Part shown: piece after piece, positions 33,669-41,303 of the stretch
How the letters are laid out: each line of letters starts with the position of its first letter
Position numbering within the stretch: position 1 is the stretch's first letter
Made by a program: the position numbers and the translations under genes
DNA from: Elusimicrobia bacterium GWA2_51_34
Lineage (GTDB): Bacteria > Elusimicrobiota > Elusimicrobia > Elusimicrobiales > UBA9959
Length of the DNA stretch: 56,158 nucleotides
Reading direction: 5' to 3'
Assembly: GCA_001799565.1 (NCBI GenBank)
Contig: MGTS01000032.1
Coordinates: 1 to 56,158, forward strand
The notes under the pieces: model-generated
What the model was told of the DNA's origin: nothing
Databases searched by the model: none
What the model saw: only the letters and a program-made list of their open reading frames with translations

Positions 33669-34610
33669 TTACGGTCGGTAATCCCGGAACATCTGGTAGC
33701 GTTCTTCAAGGAATTGCTGCCGAGGGCGTAGGATATCCCGTCGTGGAATCCAGACAGGCGCATTGTTGAACTCTTGCAGCCCGTGGTGAAGCATTGGGCC
33801 GTCTTCCTCTTTCAACACATCTTCGCGTATCTCAACCTTTAGGTCCGGCCGAATTCCGACAATATTGCGGTCAAAAGCTGCATGATGCAGTTTGCATAGT
33901 GCCAAGCCGTTGGGTACTATGGGTGCGCCGTGCGGGTGCTTGTCCGGAAGGATATGTGCCGCATCTAATAGCTCTTCGTGGCGCAGTCGGCAAATCGCGC
34001 ATTGAGAGCGATATGCTGCAAGGACCCGGTATCTAAAATCCTGTTGATGCAGACGCTGGCTGACAACACTTGTTACATATTGCCGCCGTGCGTCTACCCC
34101 TGCGGCATCCCCGTCGCACACAAGCGAAAGCTTTGCGTCATCGACTGCTACGCTGAATGTTAAATTCGCGGGATCATCATGTGCCACATATACTGGCCAG
34201 ATCGGAATATATTTGCCCGGCACAACGCCATGATTGTAGATTAACGGAACGTTGCGCTGCATCGCAAGGCGAAGGCCAACATTATCTCGGTGTTGTGGGT
34301 TGGTTCCTCTGTACCTATATCTCAATAATCCATTGGAGCCGACCTCGTCATTGTAGGGCCTCTCTCGTCCGAGCACAACAGGCGCAGACGTTATGCTGAT
34401 GGGCAGGGGTATTATGGCTGGCCGGAAAATACCCTGTGGCCCTATCAGTGAAATCCTGCGGCCTTGAAATTCAAATCCAAGCTCCAAAATCCGCCGTGAG
34501 AGAACATCCCCATGCTTGTCCGTCTGGTCCTTTAAAAAACTGAACGCCAGGTTGCGAACCTGTGTGTCGATGTCGTCGGTTTTTTGGGGGTATGGCATCT
34601 TGGGTCTCAA
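33669..34610 (-). CDS. HNH endonuclease with conserved N-terminal recognition-like domain
   Basis: A 313-residue product from the TTG at 34610; an ATG four codons in (34598) is the likelier start. Residues 10-190 are a conserved module seen in a family of prokaryotic HNH restriction-type enzymes: GDVLSRRILELGFEFQGRRI, LIGPQGIFRP, LLRYRYRGTNPQHRDN, VPLIYNHGVVPGKY. The HNH domain (about 205-265) has zinc cysteines CAIC...C and the catalytic pattern AAHILPDKH, PNGLALCKLHHAAFD. The N-terminal module might read modified bases, as in SRA-HNH enzymes, but I cannot assign that. It begins 11 nt after the TIR-like ATPase stop on the same strand, suggesting one operon, and points towards the SIR2 gene. 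Nuclease assignment is firm; its trigger is not. Confidence 0.88.
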   Translation of the reverse strand: MRPKMPYPQKTDDIDTQVRNLAFSFLKDQTDKHGDVLSRRILELGFEFQGRRISLIGPQGIFRPAIIPLPISITSAPVVLGRERPYNDEVGSNGLLRYRYRGTNPQHRDNVGLRLAMQRNVPLIYNHGVVPGKYIPIWPVYVAHDDPANLTFSVAVDDAKLSLVCDGDAAGVDARRQYVTSVVSQRLHQQDFRYRVLAAYRSQCAICRLRHEELLDAAHILPDKHPHGAPIVPNGLALCKLHHAAFDRNIVGIRPDLKVEIREDVLKEEDGPMLHHGLQEFNNAPVWIPRRDILRPRQQFLEERYQMFRDYRP

Positions 34611-34621
34611 TCAACTCTTTA

Positions 34622-36991
34622 TTACTGCATATCTAGGTAGGGGAGAAATGGCGGATTAACTTTATAGCGGGGTTCTGCCTTTGTTTCATTTACATAAAGT
34701 TTTGCCATGACCTCATATTTTCTTAAATCAGATTTTTCATAAATAAATCGAAAATCATCTTTTTGAACTTCAAGGCCTAAAAAAGACAAATCAATCAATA
34801 ATGAAAGACATTTGGCATGGTTGCCTTCAAGGATTCCTGATGCCCGCATGAGACATGCCAAATCCGAATGTCCAATAATTGAGCTTTTGCCAACGAATGC
34901 AAAGCATAACGCCTCTAAATCAAACTCCTTGGCAACATACTCTGCAAGGATTGACTCCAGAGCATATTGAGAATATTTTTTTTCAGCACTAATTATGTCG
35001 GAGTCTTCCACTTGTGCATGGCCACGAGCAACAGCTTCAGAAATCGCATTTCTAAAAAGATAAATAATATCCCGCGGACGTGGTATGATTTTCCCTGCAA
35101 TGTAGTCTCTTATCGGTATGCTTCCGACGGATAAACAAAAATAGCGTGACCAAACTTGGTCTGGTCGTAAAGACTCGAGAGACGATTTAAATCTTTCGTC
35201 AATGATATTGATTAGCTTGTCTTTATCATTCCATGAGAGGGTTGAAAATGAAATCTTATCCTGTTCTCTTGCATATCCAGCTAAAGAATAAAAAATGTCA
35301 CTTCTAAGAAATAAGACGACTGAGAGTTTAATCTTCGCCACTTTGCGGTGCCTGTTGAGGTCATGTGATATCGATTGAATTACATTTAAGAGACCCCAAA
35401 GCAAATCACCGAGTTCAGTGCTTGGCTGCGCAATCCATGCTGAATCCAAATTATCGATAAGTAAAATAACTTTTTCCGTGCGTGAAAATATGGCGCATAG
35501 GATGTCGCGCATGGGGCCGATGTGTTTGGAGTGTAACAACTCGCTTATGTGCAGTTTTTTGTCTGTTGTTTTGCCTGAAGCAACATCAGCTAGTTGTTGG
35601 ACGGCAATATCCAATCTGGAGGAAAAATCAACATTGATTATGTCTGCGTGGTCGAGGCAGAAAGTATTGAGACGTTCTTCTTCGCTGGAATACTTATAGA
35701 AAGCAGGCTGCCCCTGGAGTTCATCGTAGGCTGATCGGATCAATTCGGTGTAGAGGAGATATTTCCAGAGACTTTCGACCAGGTATCCAGCTTCTGCGCG
35801 ATCTTGATTGGCTTTTAGGACTTGAATAAGGCCTTCAAAATCATACCCTTCTGGCTTAACTATGCATACATGATTCTCCTTGTTTTGCGTAAATTCGTCT
35901 GCCAGTTTAAATAAGGTTGCCGTCTTGCCTGTTCCTTTGCGCCCGATAAAAATTGTTTGTTGTGATTGCAATGCTTGGCTATAAGCTGCCGTGGGAACGA
36001 AGTAGTTTAATAACGTATCGGCTTCATTTTCAGCCACGTAGTCACCAATAGAAAGACTTTGCAGTCCTTTTTGTAAGTTTTTTGTCTCACGATATTTCTT
36101 CCAAGCAGATTCGTCCTGTAAATAGATCCCTTCCACTCCATTTAACCAACGGTCGACATATTGTTCGGCCTGTTTGCTTGTAGGCGCAACATAAAGCAAA
36201 TCGCGATAATCTATTGGGCTTTGAAATGGGGCATCTGCAACCATTAAAAGTTTTTTGTTTAAACCATGAGCAATCCCTGAAATAAGGGATAGCTTGGCAT
36301 TGTGGAGATTCGCGCCAGAACGATCCTTCGCAACGTAATTGGCTATTACTGCAAAAGCGGCAGTAATATTTTGGGCATACCATGCGGATGTTTGATGGAT
36401 AACTTCCTTGGGATCATCGGTAACCTGTGTTATGGCTGACTTTGTGACACGCCGACTTATTTTAACGGAAGTTTCTGTGGCATGCAGGTTCTTGAGATAG
36501 AAGAGAATGTTTTCTCCGGGGCTGGCATCAGCTGGGTAAGTTAATAATTGGTCATAAAGACGTTGTTTATTCCGGGCATCTTCTCCTAGCAGATTGGCAT
36601 CAAGGAACCTTCTTACTAATGTTCCTGTATTGCTGTATTCGGTGTAGCCTAAGGTCGACAAAATCTCAAGAGATTGGAATTCTTTTTTGGCATCTGCAAC
36701 AGTTGGATCAAGCATTAGCCAAATAATTCTCTTTCGTGCAATTGCATATCCCAACTCAAAAAGAACATTTGGATTAAGGTGCGTTAAGTCGCATAGAAAA
36801 ATTTCAGAATCGTCTATTGCCTCACATATGGATTTGATGATGATGTTGCCACTTACCGTCAAGTCTTGCCAAGTAATGATATCGTAGAGTTGTGTTTCAT
36901 TAATTGTGGCAGCGGCTTCCCGCATGATTTCTGATGCATGTGGTGGATCAGAGGGATAAGCGAGAAAACCTTTCATGCCCACACTAGCCAT
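34622..36991 (-). CDS. TIR-like domain fused to a P-loop (Sll1717/KAP-like) ATPase
   Basis: A 789-residue protein. The first 140 residues look like a TIR/nucleoside-deoxyribosyltransferase-type domain: FLAYPSDPP at the first strand, IFLCDLTHLNPNVLFELGYA (acidic loop and catalytic-type Glu), then IIWLMLDPT. Residues 145-355 are unassigned. A P-loop ATPase follows: Walker A FIGRKGTGKTAT near 370, Walker B KVILLIDNLDSAW near 510, sensor-like VVLFLRSDIF, and a helical C-terminus with a winged-helix look. The architecture resembles Sll1717-family and KAP/STAND ATPases, in which an NTPase senses infection and an N-terminal effector kills. TIR domains that break down NAD+ are common in that role. 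It is AT-rich and paired with the HNH gene. Domain boundaries are approximate; the TIR call is moderate. Confidence 0.78.
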   Translation of the reverse strand: MASVGMKGFLAYPSDPPHASEIMREAAATINETQLYDIITWQDLTVSGNIIIKSICEAIDDSEIFLCDLTHLNPNVLFELGYAIARKRIIWLMLDPTVADAKKEFQSLEILSTLGYTEYSNTGTLVRRFLDANLLGEDARNKQRLYDQLLTYPADASPGENILFYLKNLHATETSVKISRRVTKSAITQVTDDPKEVIHQTSAWYAQNITAAFAVIANYVAKDRSGANLHNAKLSLISGIAHGLNKKLLMVADAPFQSPIDYRDLLYVAPTSKQAEQYVDRWLNGVEGIYLQDESAWKKYRETKNLQKGLQSLSIGDYVAENEADTLLNYFVPTAAYSQALQSQQTIFIGRKGTGKTATLFKLADEFTQNKENHVCIVKPEGYDFEGLIQVLKANQDRAEAGYLVESLWKYLLYTELIRSAYDELQGQPAFYKYSSEEERLNTFCLDHADIINVDFSSRLDIAVQQLADVASGKTTDKKLHISELLHSKHIGPMRDILCAIFSRTEKVILLIDNLDSAWIAQPSTELGDLLWGLLNVIQSISHDLNRHRKVAKIKLSVVLFLRSDIFYSLAGYAREQDKISFSTLSWNDKDKLINIIDERFKSSLESLRPDQVWSRYFCLSVGSIPIRDYIAGKIIPRPRDIIYLFRNAISEAVARGHAQVEDSDIISAEKKYSQYALESILAEYVAKEFDLEALCFAFVGKSSIIGHSDLACLMRASGILEGNHAKCLSLLIDLSFLGLEVQKDDFRFIYEKSDLRKYEVMAKLYVNETKAEPRYKVNPPFLPYLDMQ

Positions 36992-37411
36992 CGGTGTCTC
37001 CTAGATGCTTCATCGTCTGTTTGCGAAAATTAGTCTATTTAAAGGGAGACAATCCCCGCCCTGTTATAAATCGGTAAAAAAAGGGTGGTATTTGGAGGCT
37101 ATGCGGTCGCTGAAAGAAATCGGAGGCGGTAGTGTAATTGCCGGGTGTGTCAAACGGCTTCCGATGATCAGATTCCCCCAATGACAGTAGAATTTAAACC
37201 TCCCCGACTACCCCTAAAGAACAGGCGCAATTGAACAACTTGCTAAAAACGGGACAAAAACTAACCTTACAGAGAAACAACCACCGAGCTATATAAAAAT
37301 TTGTCTTTTGGGGGGTGTGGATGTTTAGAAGCCTAGGGGCCAAAAGACAAAAATTTCCTAAAAAAGCCACCAAAAAACCTCCGAATCGGGTTTGTCGAAT
37401 TGGAGGTAAAG
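36992..37411 (-). terminator. Gene-free stretch ending in the tRNA-Asp terminator (37371-37407)
   Basis: About 420 nt without a gene. The right end holds a hairpin reading on the minus strand: ACCTCCAAT (from 37407) pairs with ATTCGGAGGT (to 37377), followed by six T. It begins 5 nt after the tRNA-Asp CCA end and is an intrinsic terminator. The left end must hold the promoter of the TIR-like ATPase gene; AT-rich sequence near 37030-37080 is suitable but no clear -35/-10 pair is visible. Confidence 0.7.
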
Positions 37412-37488
37412 TGGCGGGGTCGACGGGACTCGAACCCGCGGTCTTCGCCTTGACAGGGCGACGTGTTAACCAGCTACACCACGACCCC
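37412..37488 (-). tRNA. tRNA-Asp(GUC)
   Basis: A 77-nt cloverleaf on the minus strand. The acceptor GGGGTCG pairs with CGACCCC, then discriminator G and encoded CCA (37414-37412). The anticodon stem TCGCC/GGCGA encloses loop CTGTCAA, anticodon GTC. The T arm is CGGGTTCGAGTCCCG. It marks the right edge of the accessory island and could have served as its integration site, though no integrase gene or duplicated tRNA end is seen at 30 kb. Confidence 0.97.
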
Positions 37489-37607
37489 GAAGTGTACGAC
37501 TACTAGGATATCAAAAAACAAGAATAATTCCAAATTTCAGTTCCTGCTTGGAAAGTTGCAGGAACAATCGGTGTAATCGTTTTTTGAAATATGTGTAATC
37601 AAGTATT

Positions 37608-39566
37608 TCACATATGCGCCGCTATAAAAACCATGACTACGCCGAAAGCGGCCGCCATCATGGGCATCAGGGCTATAAAAACACCTACTATTGACTCGCC
37701 GGCTATCGCGCCAGCGCTTACCGGTATGATGTATTTATCGGCGAGTTTTTTGTTGTTTTTCTCAATTAAAAGGGCGATGCCCGCGCCTATGAACATGGAT
37801 AGCGAATTCCAGAACGGTATGACCATAGACAGGCCCAGGCCGATTGCCGAGGGGATATATTTTTTGCGTTTAGGGAATATAAGCTCAAGCGTCGGTATTA
37901 TTATCCCTATAAGCCCGCCTATTATAAGCCCCGCTTGCGCCGTGGGGTGAAGCGAATTCACTCCGTTTGAAAGGAGCCTTGCAACGGCGGCCCAAACCTG
38001 CGCCGAAGGAGCGGGCCACTTGTCGGAGCCCAGTACTGAAGCATCGGGCACCAATATATAGAAAGCCGGCACCACTACAAGCGTCCCCGCGAAAATGCCC
38101 AGGAACTGTGCGATAAACTGCTTTCTGGGGTTAGCGCCAAGCAGATAGCCGCTTTTCAAATCAGTCAGCAGGTCGGCGCTTGCGCCCGCCGCGCCCGCGG
38201 TAACCGAGGCAGTCATCAGGTTCGTGACCATGTTTGAGGGCGCCAACACTCCGAAGGTGAGCTGGGTGATCTTACCCATGGCTCCTATAGGCGTTATATC
38301 CGATTCGCCGGTGGCGCGCGCCGCTACTATGGCCAGGAAGAAAGTAAGCGCTACCGCGATAATGCCCATATACCAGGTGGTGCCGAAAGCGTAATAAAGC
38401 ACCGCAATACAGCCAAGGCCTGAAAGTATGGTGCCCGAAAGGAACCATGTGCCAGGCACTTCTACATGCTCCAGCGGGTCCGCTTCGGATGCTGTCCTTT
38501 TTTCAAAAATCCCCGTTACGCCTTTAAGCGCGCGCGCCACAGTTTTCCATTGCAGGGCGAACATAAAAAGTCCTGAAGTTACCATTATTGCCGCACCCGC
38601 CCAGGTGCTCCAGGCCACAATAGCCTTGTAACCCAGCTTACTGGGATTAATGGCGCCAAGCCCGACCATTTTCGGGGCCAGGTAACCGTAGTTTATAAAC
38701 GCGCCAAGCAGCATTGACCAGGCCACCTTCCAGCCCATAATAGCTCCGGCGGCTATCATTATGGCGCTGCACTCAAAGCTTATTGTCCACTTGTTCCAGG
38801 GTTGGCCGCACAAAAGCCCTTTTAATTCCAGCATAGAGGGAATAGGGGGGGTTCTAAATGGAAGACCGTTGTCCCTAAACCAGGCGATCGCGCCTCCGAT
38901 AACGCCGGATATTCCCAGTGCCCTGGCTTTTTGCGAGGCATCGCCGCCTTTTGAGTACAGACTTTTAAGGGTTTCCGCCGCCGCTATGCCGCTTGGGAAC
39001 CTTAATTGTTCAATGTTTATCATCTGTCGTTTCATGGGTATGGCGATGAAAACGCCAAAAGCGGCCAGGAAGAAAGTCCACCAGGCCAGCACGGGCCAGG
39101 GGATGTGGTGGCCGGTAACCAGCAGGTAAGCCGCGATGGCCGAGACCATGGTGCCGCCGGTGGAGTAGCCGGCCGATGACGCCGTTGACTGCATGCAGTT
39201 GTTTTCCAAAATGGTCATTTCAGTTTTAAACATGCCGGGGAAAATGGTCATGAGGGTTTTCCAAAGCGTGTAGGAAAGTATGCAGGAGGTAATGGCTACG
39301 CCAAGGCCCCAGCCGGTTTTAAGGCCCACATAAAGGTTTGACAAAGACATGAACCCGCCGAGGAAAGAACCCATTAAAACGGCTCTTAGGGTCAGCTGGG
39401 CCATGTTGTCGCCCTGGTAAACATTTTTATACCAGTCAAGTTCTATCTGTTCCGGATTTTTTCCGGCTATGCGCGGTTCAGCCTCCGGTTCCTGGATCAT
39501 TTCCACTCCTTCTTCGCTTATAATTTCTTCCACCGGCAGGTCGTCGCGGGTTTCATTATCAGTCAT
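37608..39566 (-). CDS. OPT-family oligopeptide transporter
   Basis: From the ATG at 39566 (AAGGGG 11 nt upstream) the protein has 652 residues; the frame runs upstream into repeat DNA, which is not coding. An acidic N-terminal tail (about 1-50) is followed by about 14-16 membrane segments. OPT features include LRAVLMGSFLGGFMSLSNLYVGLKTGW-like beginnings, NNCMQSTASSAGYSTGG, RQMINIEQLRFPSGIA, LTDLKSGYLLGANPRKQF and a C-terminal GSPIS-like IAGESIVG. OPT proteins import oligopeptides, or metal-chelate complexes, with protons. The neighbouring genes give no substrate hint. It reads away from the tRNA-Val/repeat region, and its upstream region is a palindrome (39611-39727). Confidence 0.93.
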   Translation of the reverse strand: MTDNETRDDLPVEEIISEEGVEMIQEPEAEPRIAGKNPEQIELDWYKNVYQGDNMAQLTLRAVLMGSFLGGFMSLSNLYVGLKTGWGLGVAITSCILSYTLWKTLMTIFPGMFKTEMTILENNCMQSTASSAGYSTGGTMVSAIAAYLLVTGHHIPWPVLAWWTFFLAAFGVFIAIPMKRQMINIEQLRFPSGIAAAETLKSLYSKGGDASQKARALGISGVIGGAIAWFRDNGLPFRTPPIPSMLELKGLLCGQPWNKWTISFECSAIMIAAGAIMGWKVAWSMLLGAFINYGYLAPKMVGLGAINPSKLGYKAIVAWSTWAGAAIMVTSGLFMFALQWKTVARALKGVTGIFEKRTASEADPLEHVEVPGTWFLSGTILSGLGCIAVLYYAFGTTWYMGIIAVALTFFLAIVAARATGESDITPIGAMGKITQLTFGVLAPSNMVTNLMTASVTAGAAGASADLLTDLKSGYLLGANPRKQFIAQFLGIFAGTLVVVPAFYILVPDASVLGSDKWPAPSAQVWAAVARLLSNGVNSLHPTAQAGLIIGGLIGIIIPTLELIFPKRKKYIPSAIGLGLSMVIPFWNSLSMFIGAGIALLIEKNNKKLADKYIIPVSAGAIAGESIVGVFIALMPMMAAAFGVVMVFIAAHM

Positions 39567-39610
39567 TTTATCGGTTCCCCTTACAGGTCTAAAGGTCCCA
39601 ACCCATAATT

Positions 39611-39727
39611 TTTGCCGTAAGCCATAGGCCGTAAGCAGAAAAGTTGTATAAAGTTTATCACGAGGGTAACAGTGCTGCAAGGAATTCCTTACAGGCTTAC
39701 AGCCTATGGCTTAAGGCTTATGGCAAC
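39611..39727. repeat. Intergenic palindrome with GCCGTAA/GCCATAG-type tandem arms
   Basis: The left arm (39611-39637) is a tandem of GCCGTAA, GCCATAG and GCCGTAAG. The right arm (39689-39727) is its reverse complement in the same degenerate form (GGCTTACA, GCCTATG, GGCTTAAG, GCTTATGG). The loop includes AAGGAATTCCTT. It lies upstream of the OPT gene and borders the tRNA-Val repeat units. Confidence 0.75.
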
Positions 39728-39736
39728 AGTAAATTT

Positions 39737-39895
39737 TGGTGCGCGGTACAGGATTTGGCCACAAGTTCCGGTTTCGCCGTCGCTCAACCGGACTCGCGGC
39801 CCCGGCTCCCGGACTCGCAAGCTTGCTCGTCATCGGTCCGCCTTTCAAATCCTGACGCGAGTCAAGCAGTTGACTCGCTTACCGCCTATAAAAAT
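39737..39895 (-). repeat. tRNA-Val 3'-end-bounded repeat unit 1
   Basis: The first 21 nt (39737-39757) equal the 3' end of the tRNA-Val gene (CCA, acceptor strand and half the T arm) on the minus strand. The unit continues with a hairpin, TCCGGTT / AACCGGA, around a 12-nt loop (39767-39792), a GCAAGCTTGC palindrome, and a hairpin, GCGAGTCA / TGACTCGC, around AGCAGT (39857-39878). A TTTCAAATCCTG stretch (near 39843) can pair with CAGGATTTG at the unit start, closing the whole unit into one long fold. Confidence 0.85.
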
Positions 39896-40056
39896 TGGTG
39901 CGCGGTACAGGATTTGGTCACGGGTTCCGTGTTCGCCGTCGCTCACACGGCCCCGCGACCCCGGCTCCCGGACTCGCAAGCTTGCTCGTCATCGGTCCGC
40001 CTTTCAAATCCTGACGCAGGCCAAGCAGTTGGCCTGCTTACCTCGCCTGTGAAAAT
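39896..40056 (-). repeat. tRNA-Val 3'-end-bounded repeat unit 2
   Basis: Second tandem copy, again starting with the tRNA-Val 3' 21-mer (39896-39916) and directly adjoining the functional tRNA gene. Stems differ from unit 1 but pair within themselves: CCGTGT / ACACGG around the identical 12-nt loop (39927-39950), and GCAGGCCA / TGGCCTGC around the identical AGCAGT loop (40016-40037). Loops are conserved and stems vary in a compensated way, which indicates selection for structure. Confidence 0.85.
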
Positions 40057-40131
40057 TGGTGCGCGGTACAGGATTTGAACCTGTGGCATCCTCTGTGTAA
40101 GAGAGGCGCTCTACCGCTGAGCTAACCGCGC
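40057..40131 (-). tRNA. tRNA-Val(UAC)
   Basis: A 75-nt tRNA on the minus strand. The acceptor GCGCGGT pairs with ACCGCGC, with discriminator A and encoded CCA (40059-40057). The D arm is TTAGCTCAGCGGTAGAGCG. The anticodon stem CCTCT/AGAGG encloses CTTACAC, anticodon TAC. The T arm is CAGGTTCAAATCCTG. Its 3' end is repeated twice more downstream (39896 and 39737). Confidence 0.97.
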
Positions 40132-40256
40132 GGTAATGTCAGATATTCTACCAATAGAAAGGGGGGGGCTCCAAATGTTTAAATTATGGCGGGGTAAATG
40201 GCCTGGCTTCACAGGGCGCAGGCCGGTGCGGGGTAAAGGCTTGGCGAGACACTACA

Positions 40257-41132
40257 CTAGAAGCCCTTGACCGGGTTTTTGGGTGTTATATTTCCCACAT
40301 CGCCGCAGAATTGCCAGATAGTTGGAGTAATTCCGCCGACTTTATATTTTGAAGAATCGCTGAACATCTGCCAGGATTCTGCCACAGCTCCCATACCGGT
40401 CCGAAGTTCCTGCCATTTGTTTGTCGGCCACTTTGCAGGATGATATTTATTTCCACCATATGTGCAGTCATTGCCATAATGGGCGAACCAAATTACGATC
40501 TTTCCTTTCAGGCGGGCGGGAAAGGTGTAATCCGAGCCCAGGAGCTCTTTCCAAATCCCGCCGGTGTAAATCCCTATCTTTTTTTTGGGTTCCCGGAAGT
40601 GCAGCCTGTTTAAGAATGAATTAAATAATTTGCGGTTCTGGACTATAGCGTCCTTAGAGATTCCCCAATCAGCGCATGAGCCTTCCCAGCGCTCAAAATC
40701 CACGAACATGGTGTTGCCCTGGAATGTTTTATAGTACCCGTTTTTAACGGCAGTGTTGTGGTCCCGATAGGTATCGGCGAACTTGTCGGCTTGCACGGCG
40801 CCGTTGTTGGTTGCGTTATTGCACAAAAACCAGTATACATACTGACTGGAGGGGGAACCGCTTAAAGTTGTTGACGGAAGAGAACCATCGCGACTATTGG
40901 TCCCGGCGCCGATTTTGGTAATGTAGAAATCCTCATAATTCTTCATGTATGAATACTTGGGATAACGCACATCCCAATCGGAGCCGAAATAATATTTAGT
41001 CGCGGCATCCACGGCAACTGGTCTCGGGGCAGCCACGGCAACTGGTTTGGGCTGTCCCATTGTCAGGGATGGAAGCAGGAACATTACGGCCGGCAAAACA
41101 ACTAACGATACGTTCCGGATTTTTTTAATCAT
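40257..41132 (-). CDS. Secreted GH25-like (lysozyme-type TIM barrel) protein
   Basis: The start at 41132 has AAAGGAG 7 nt upstream; a longer frame to 41183 adds an unlikely N-terminus. The 291-residue product has a signal peptide (MIKKIRNVSLVVL...LTMGQ) and an Ala/Pro/Val linker. The catalytic-type barrel then shows YYFGSDWDVRYPKYSY, FYITKIGAGTN, TMFVDFERWEGSC (Asp-x-Glu pair), KIGIYTGGIWKELL, KIVIWFAHYGND and a final IWQFCGDVG. This order (Asp-x-Glu, IYT, W-A-Y, WQ) is that of GH25 muramidases and related glycoside-hydrolase-like proteins. The overall match is distant, so peptidoglycan hydrolysis is a suggestion. Several cysteines (NN, GSC, CTYG, FCGD regions) may form disulfides. It precedes tRNA-Val on the same strand but is a separate unit. 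Confidence 0.7.
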   Translation of the reverse strand: MIKKIRNVSLVVLPAVMFLLPSLTMGQPKPVAVAAPRPVAVDAATKYYFGSDWDVRYPKYSYMKNYEDFYITKIGAGTNSRDGSLPSTTLSGSPSSQYVYWFLCNNATNNGAVQADKFADTYRDHNTAVKNGYYKTFQGNTMFVDFERWEGSCADWGISKDAIVQNRKLFNSFLNRLHFREPKKKIGIYTGGIWKELLGSDYTFPARLKGKIVIWFAHYGNDCTYGGNKYHPAKWPTNKWQELRTGMGAVAESWQMFSDSSKYKVGGITPTIWQFCGDVGNITPKNPVKGF

Positions 41133-41303
41133 AGTGGTCTCCTTTATAAATACCGGTATAAATACCGGGGGGACTAGTGACAATAAATGGGTTATTAACA
41201 GTCTTTTTACAGGATTTGCAACCCCCCCATTACAGTTACAAAGATTAGTAAAAACGCGTGCAGTTTTGCAATACTTAATTTTCGCAATATGTTTATTGCG
41301 GAT

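Noticed and set aside
39644-40078. Plus-strand open frames of about 140 and 126 codons across the tRNA-Val region
   Set aside because: They run through tandem structured repeats and the 3' part of a tRNA; their internal peptide repeats (LPDSQACSSSVRLSNPDA) simply mirror the DNA repeat.
37412-40131. tRNA-Asp to tRNA-Val interval as an integrated element with att sites
   Set aside because: The repeated tRNA-Val ends adjoin the tRNA with only 160-bp units between, without integrase or cargo genes.
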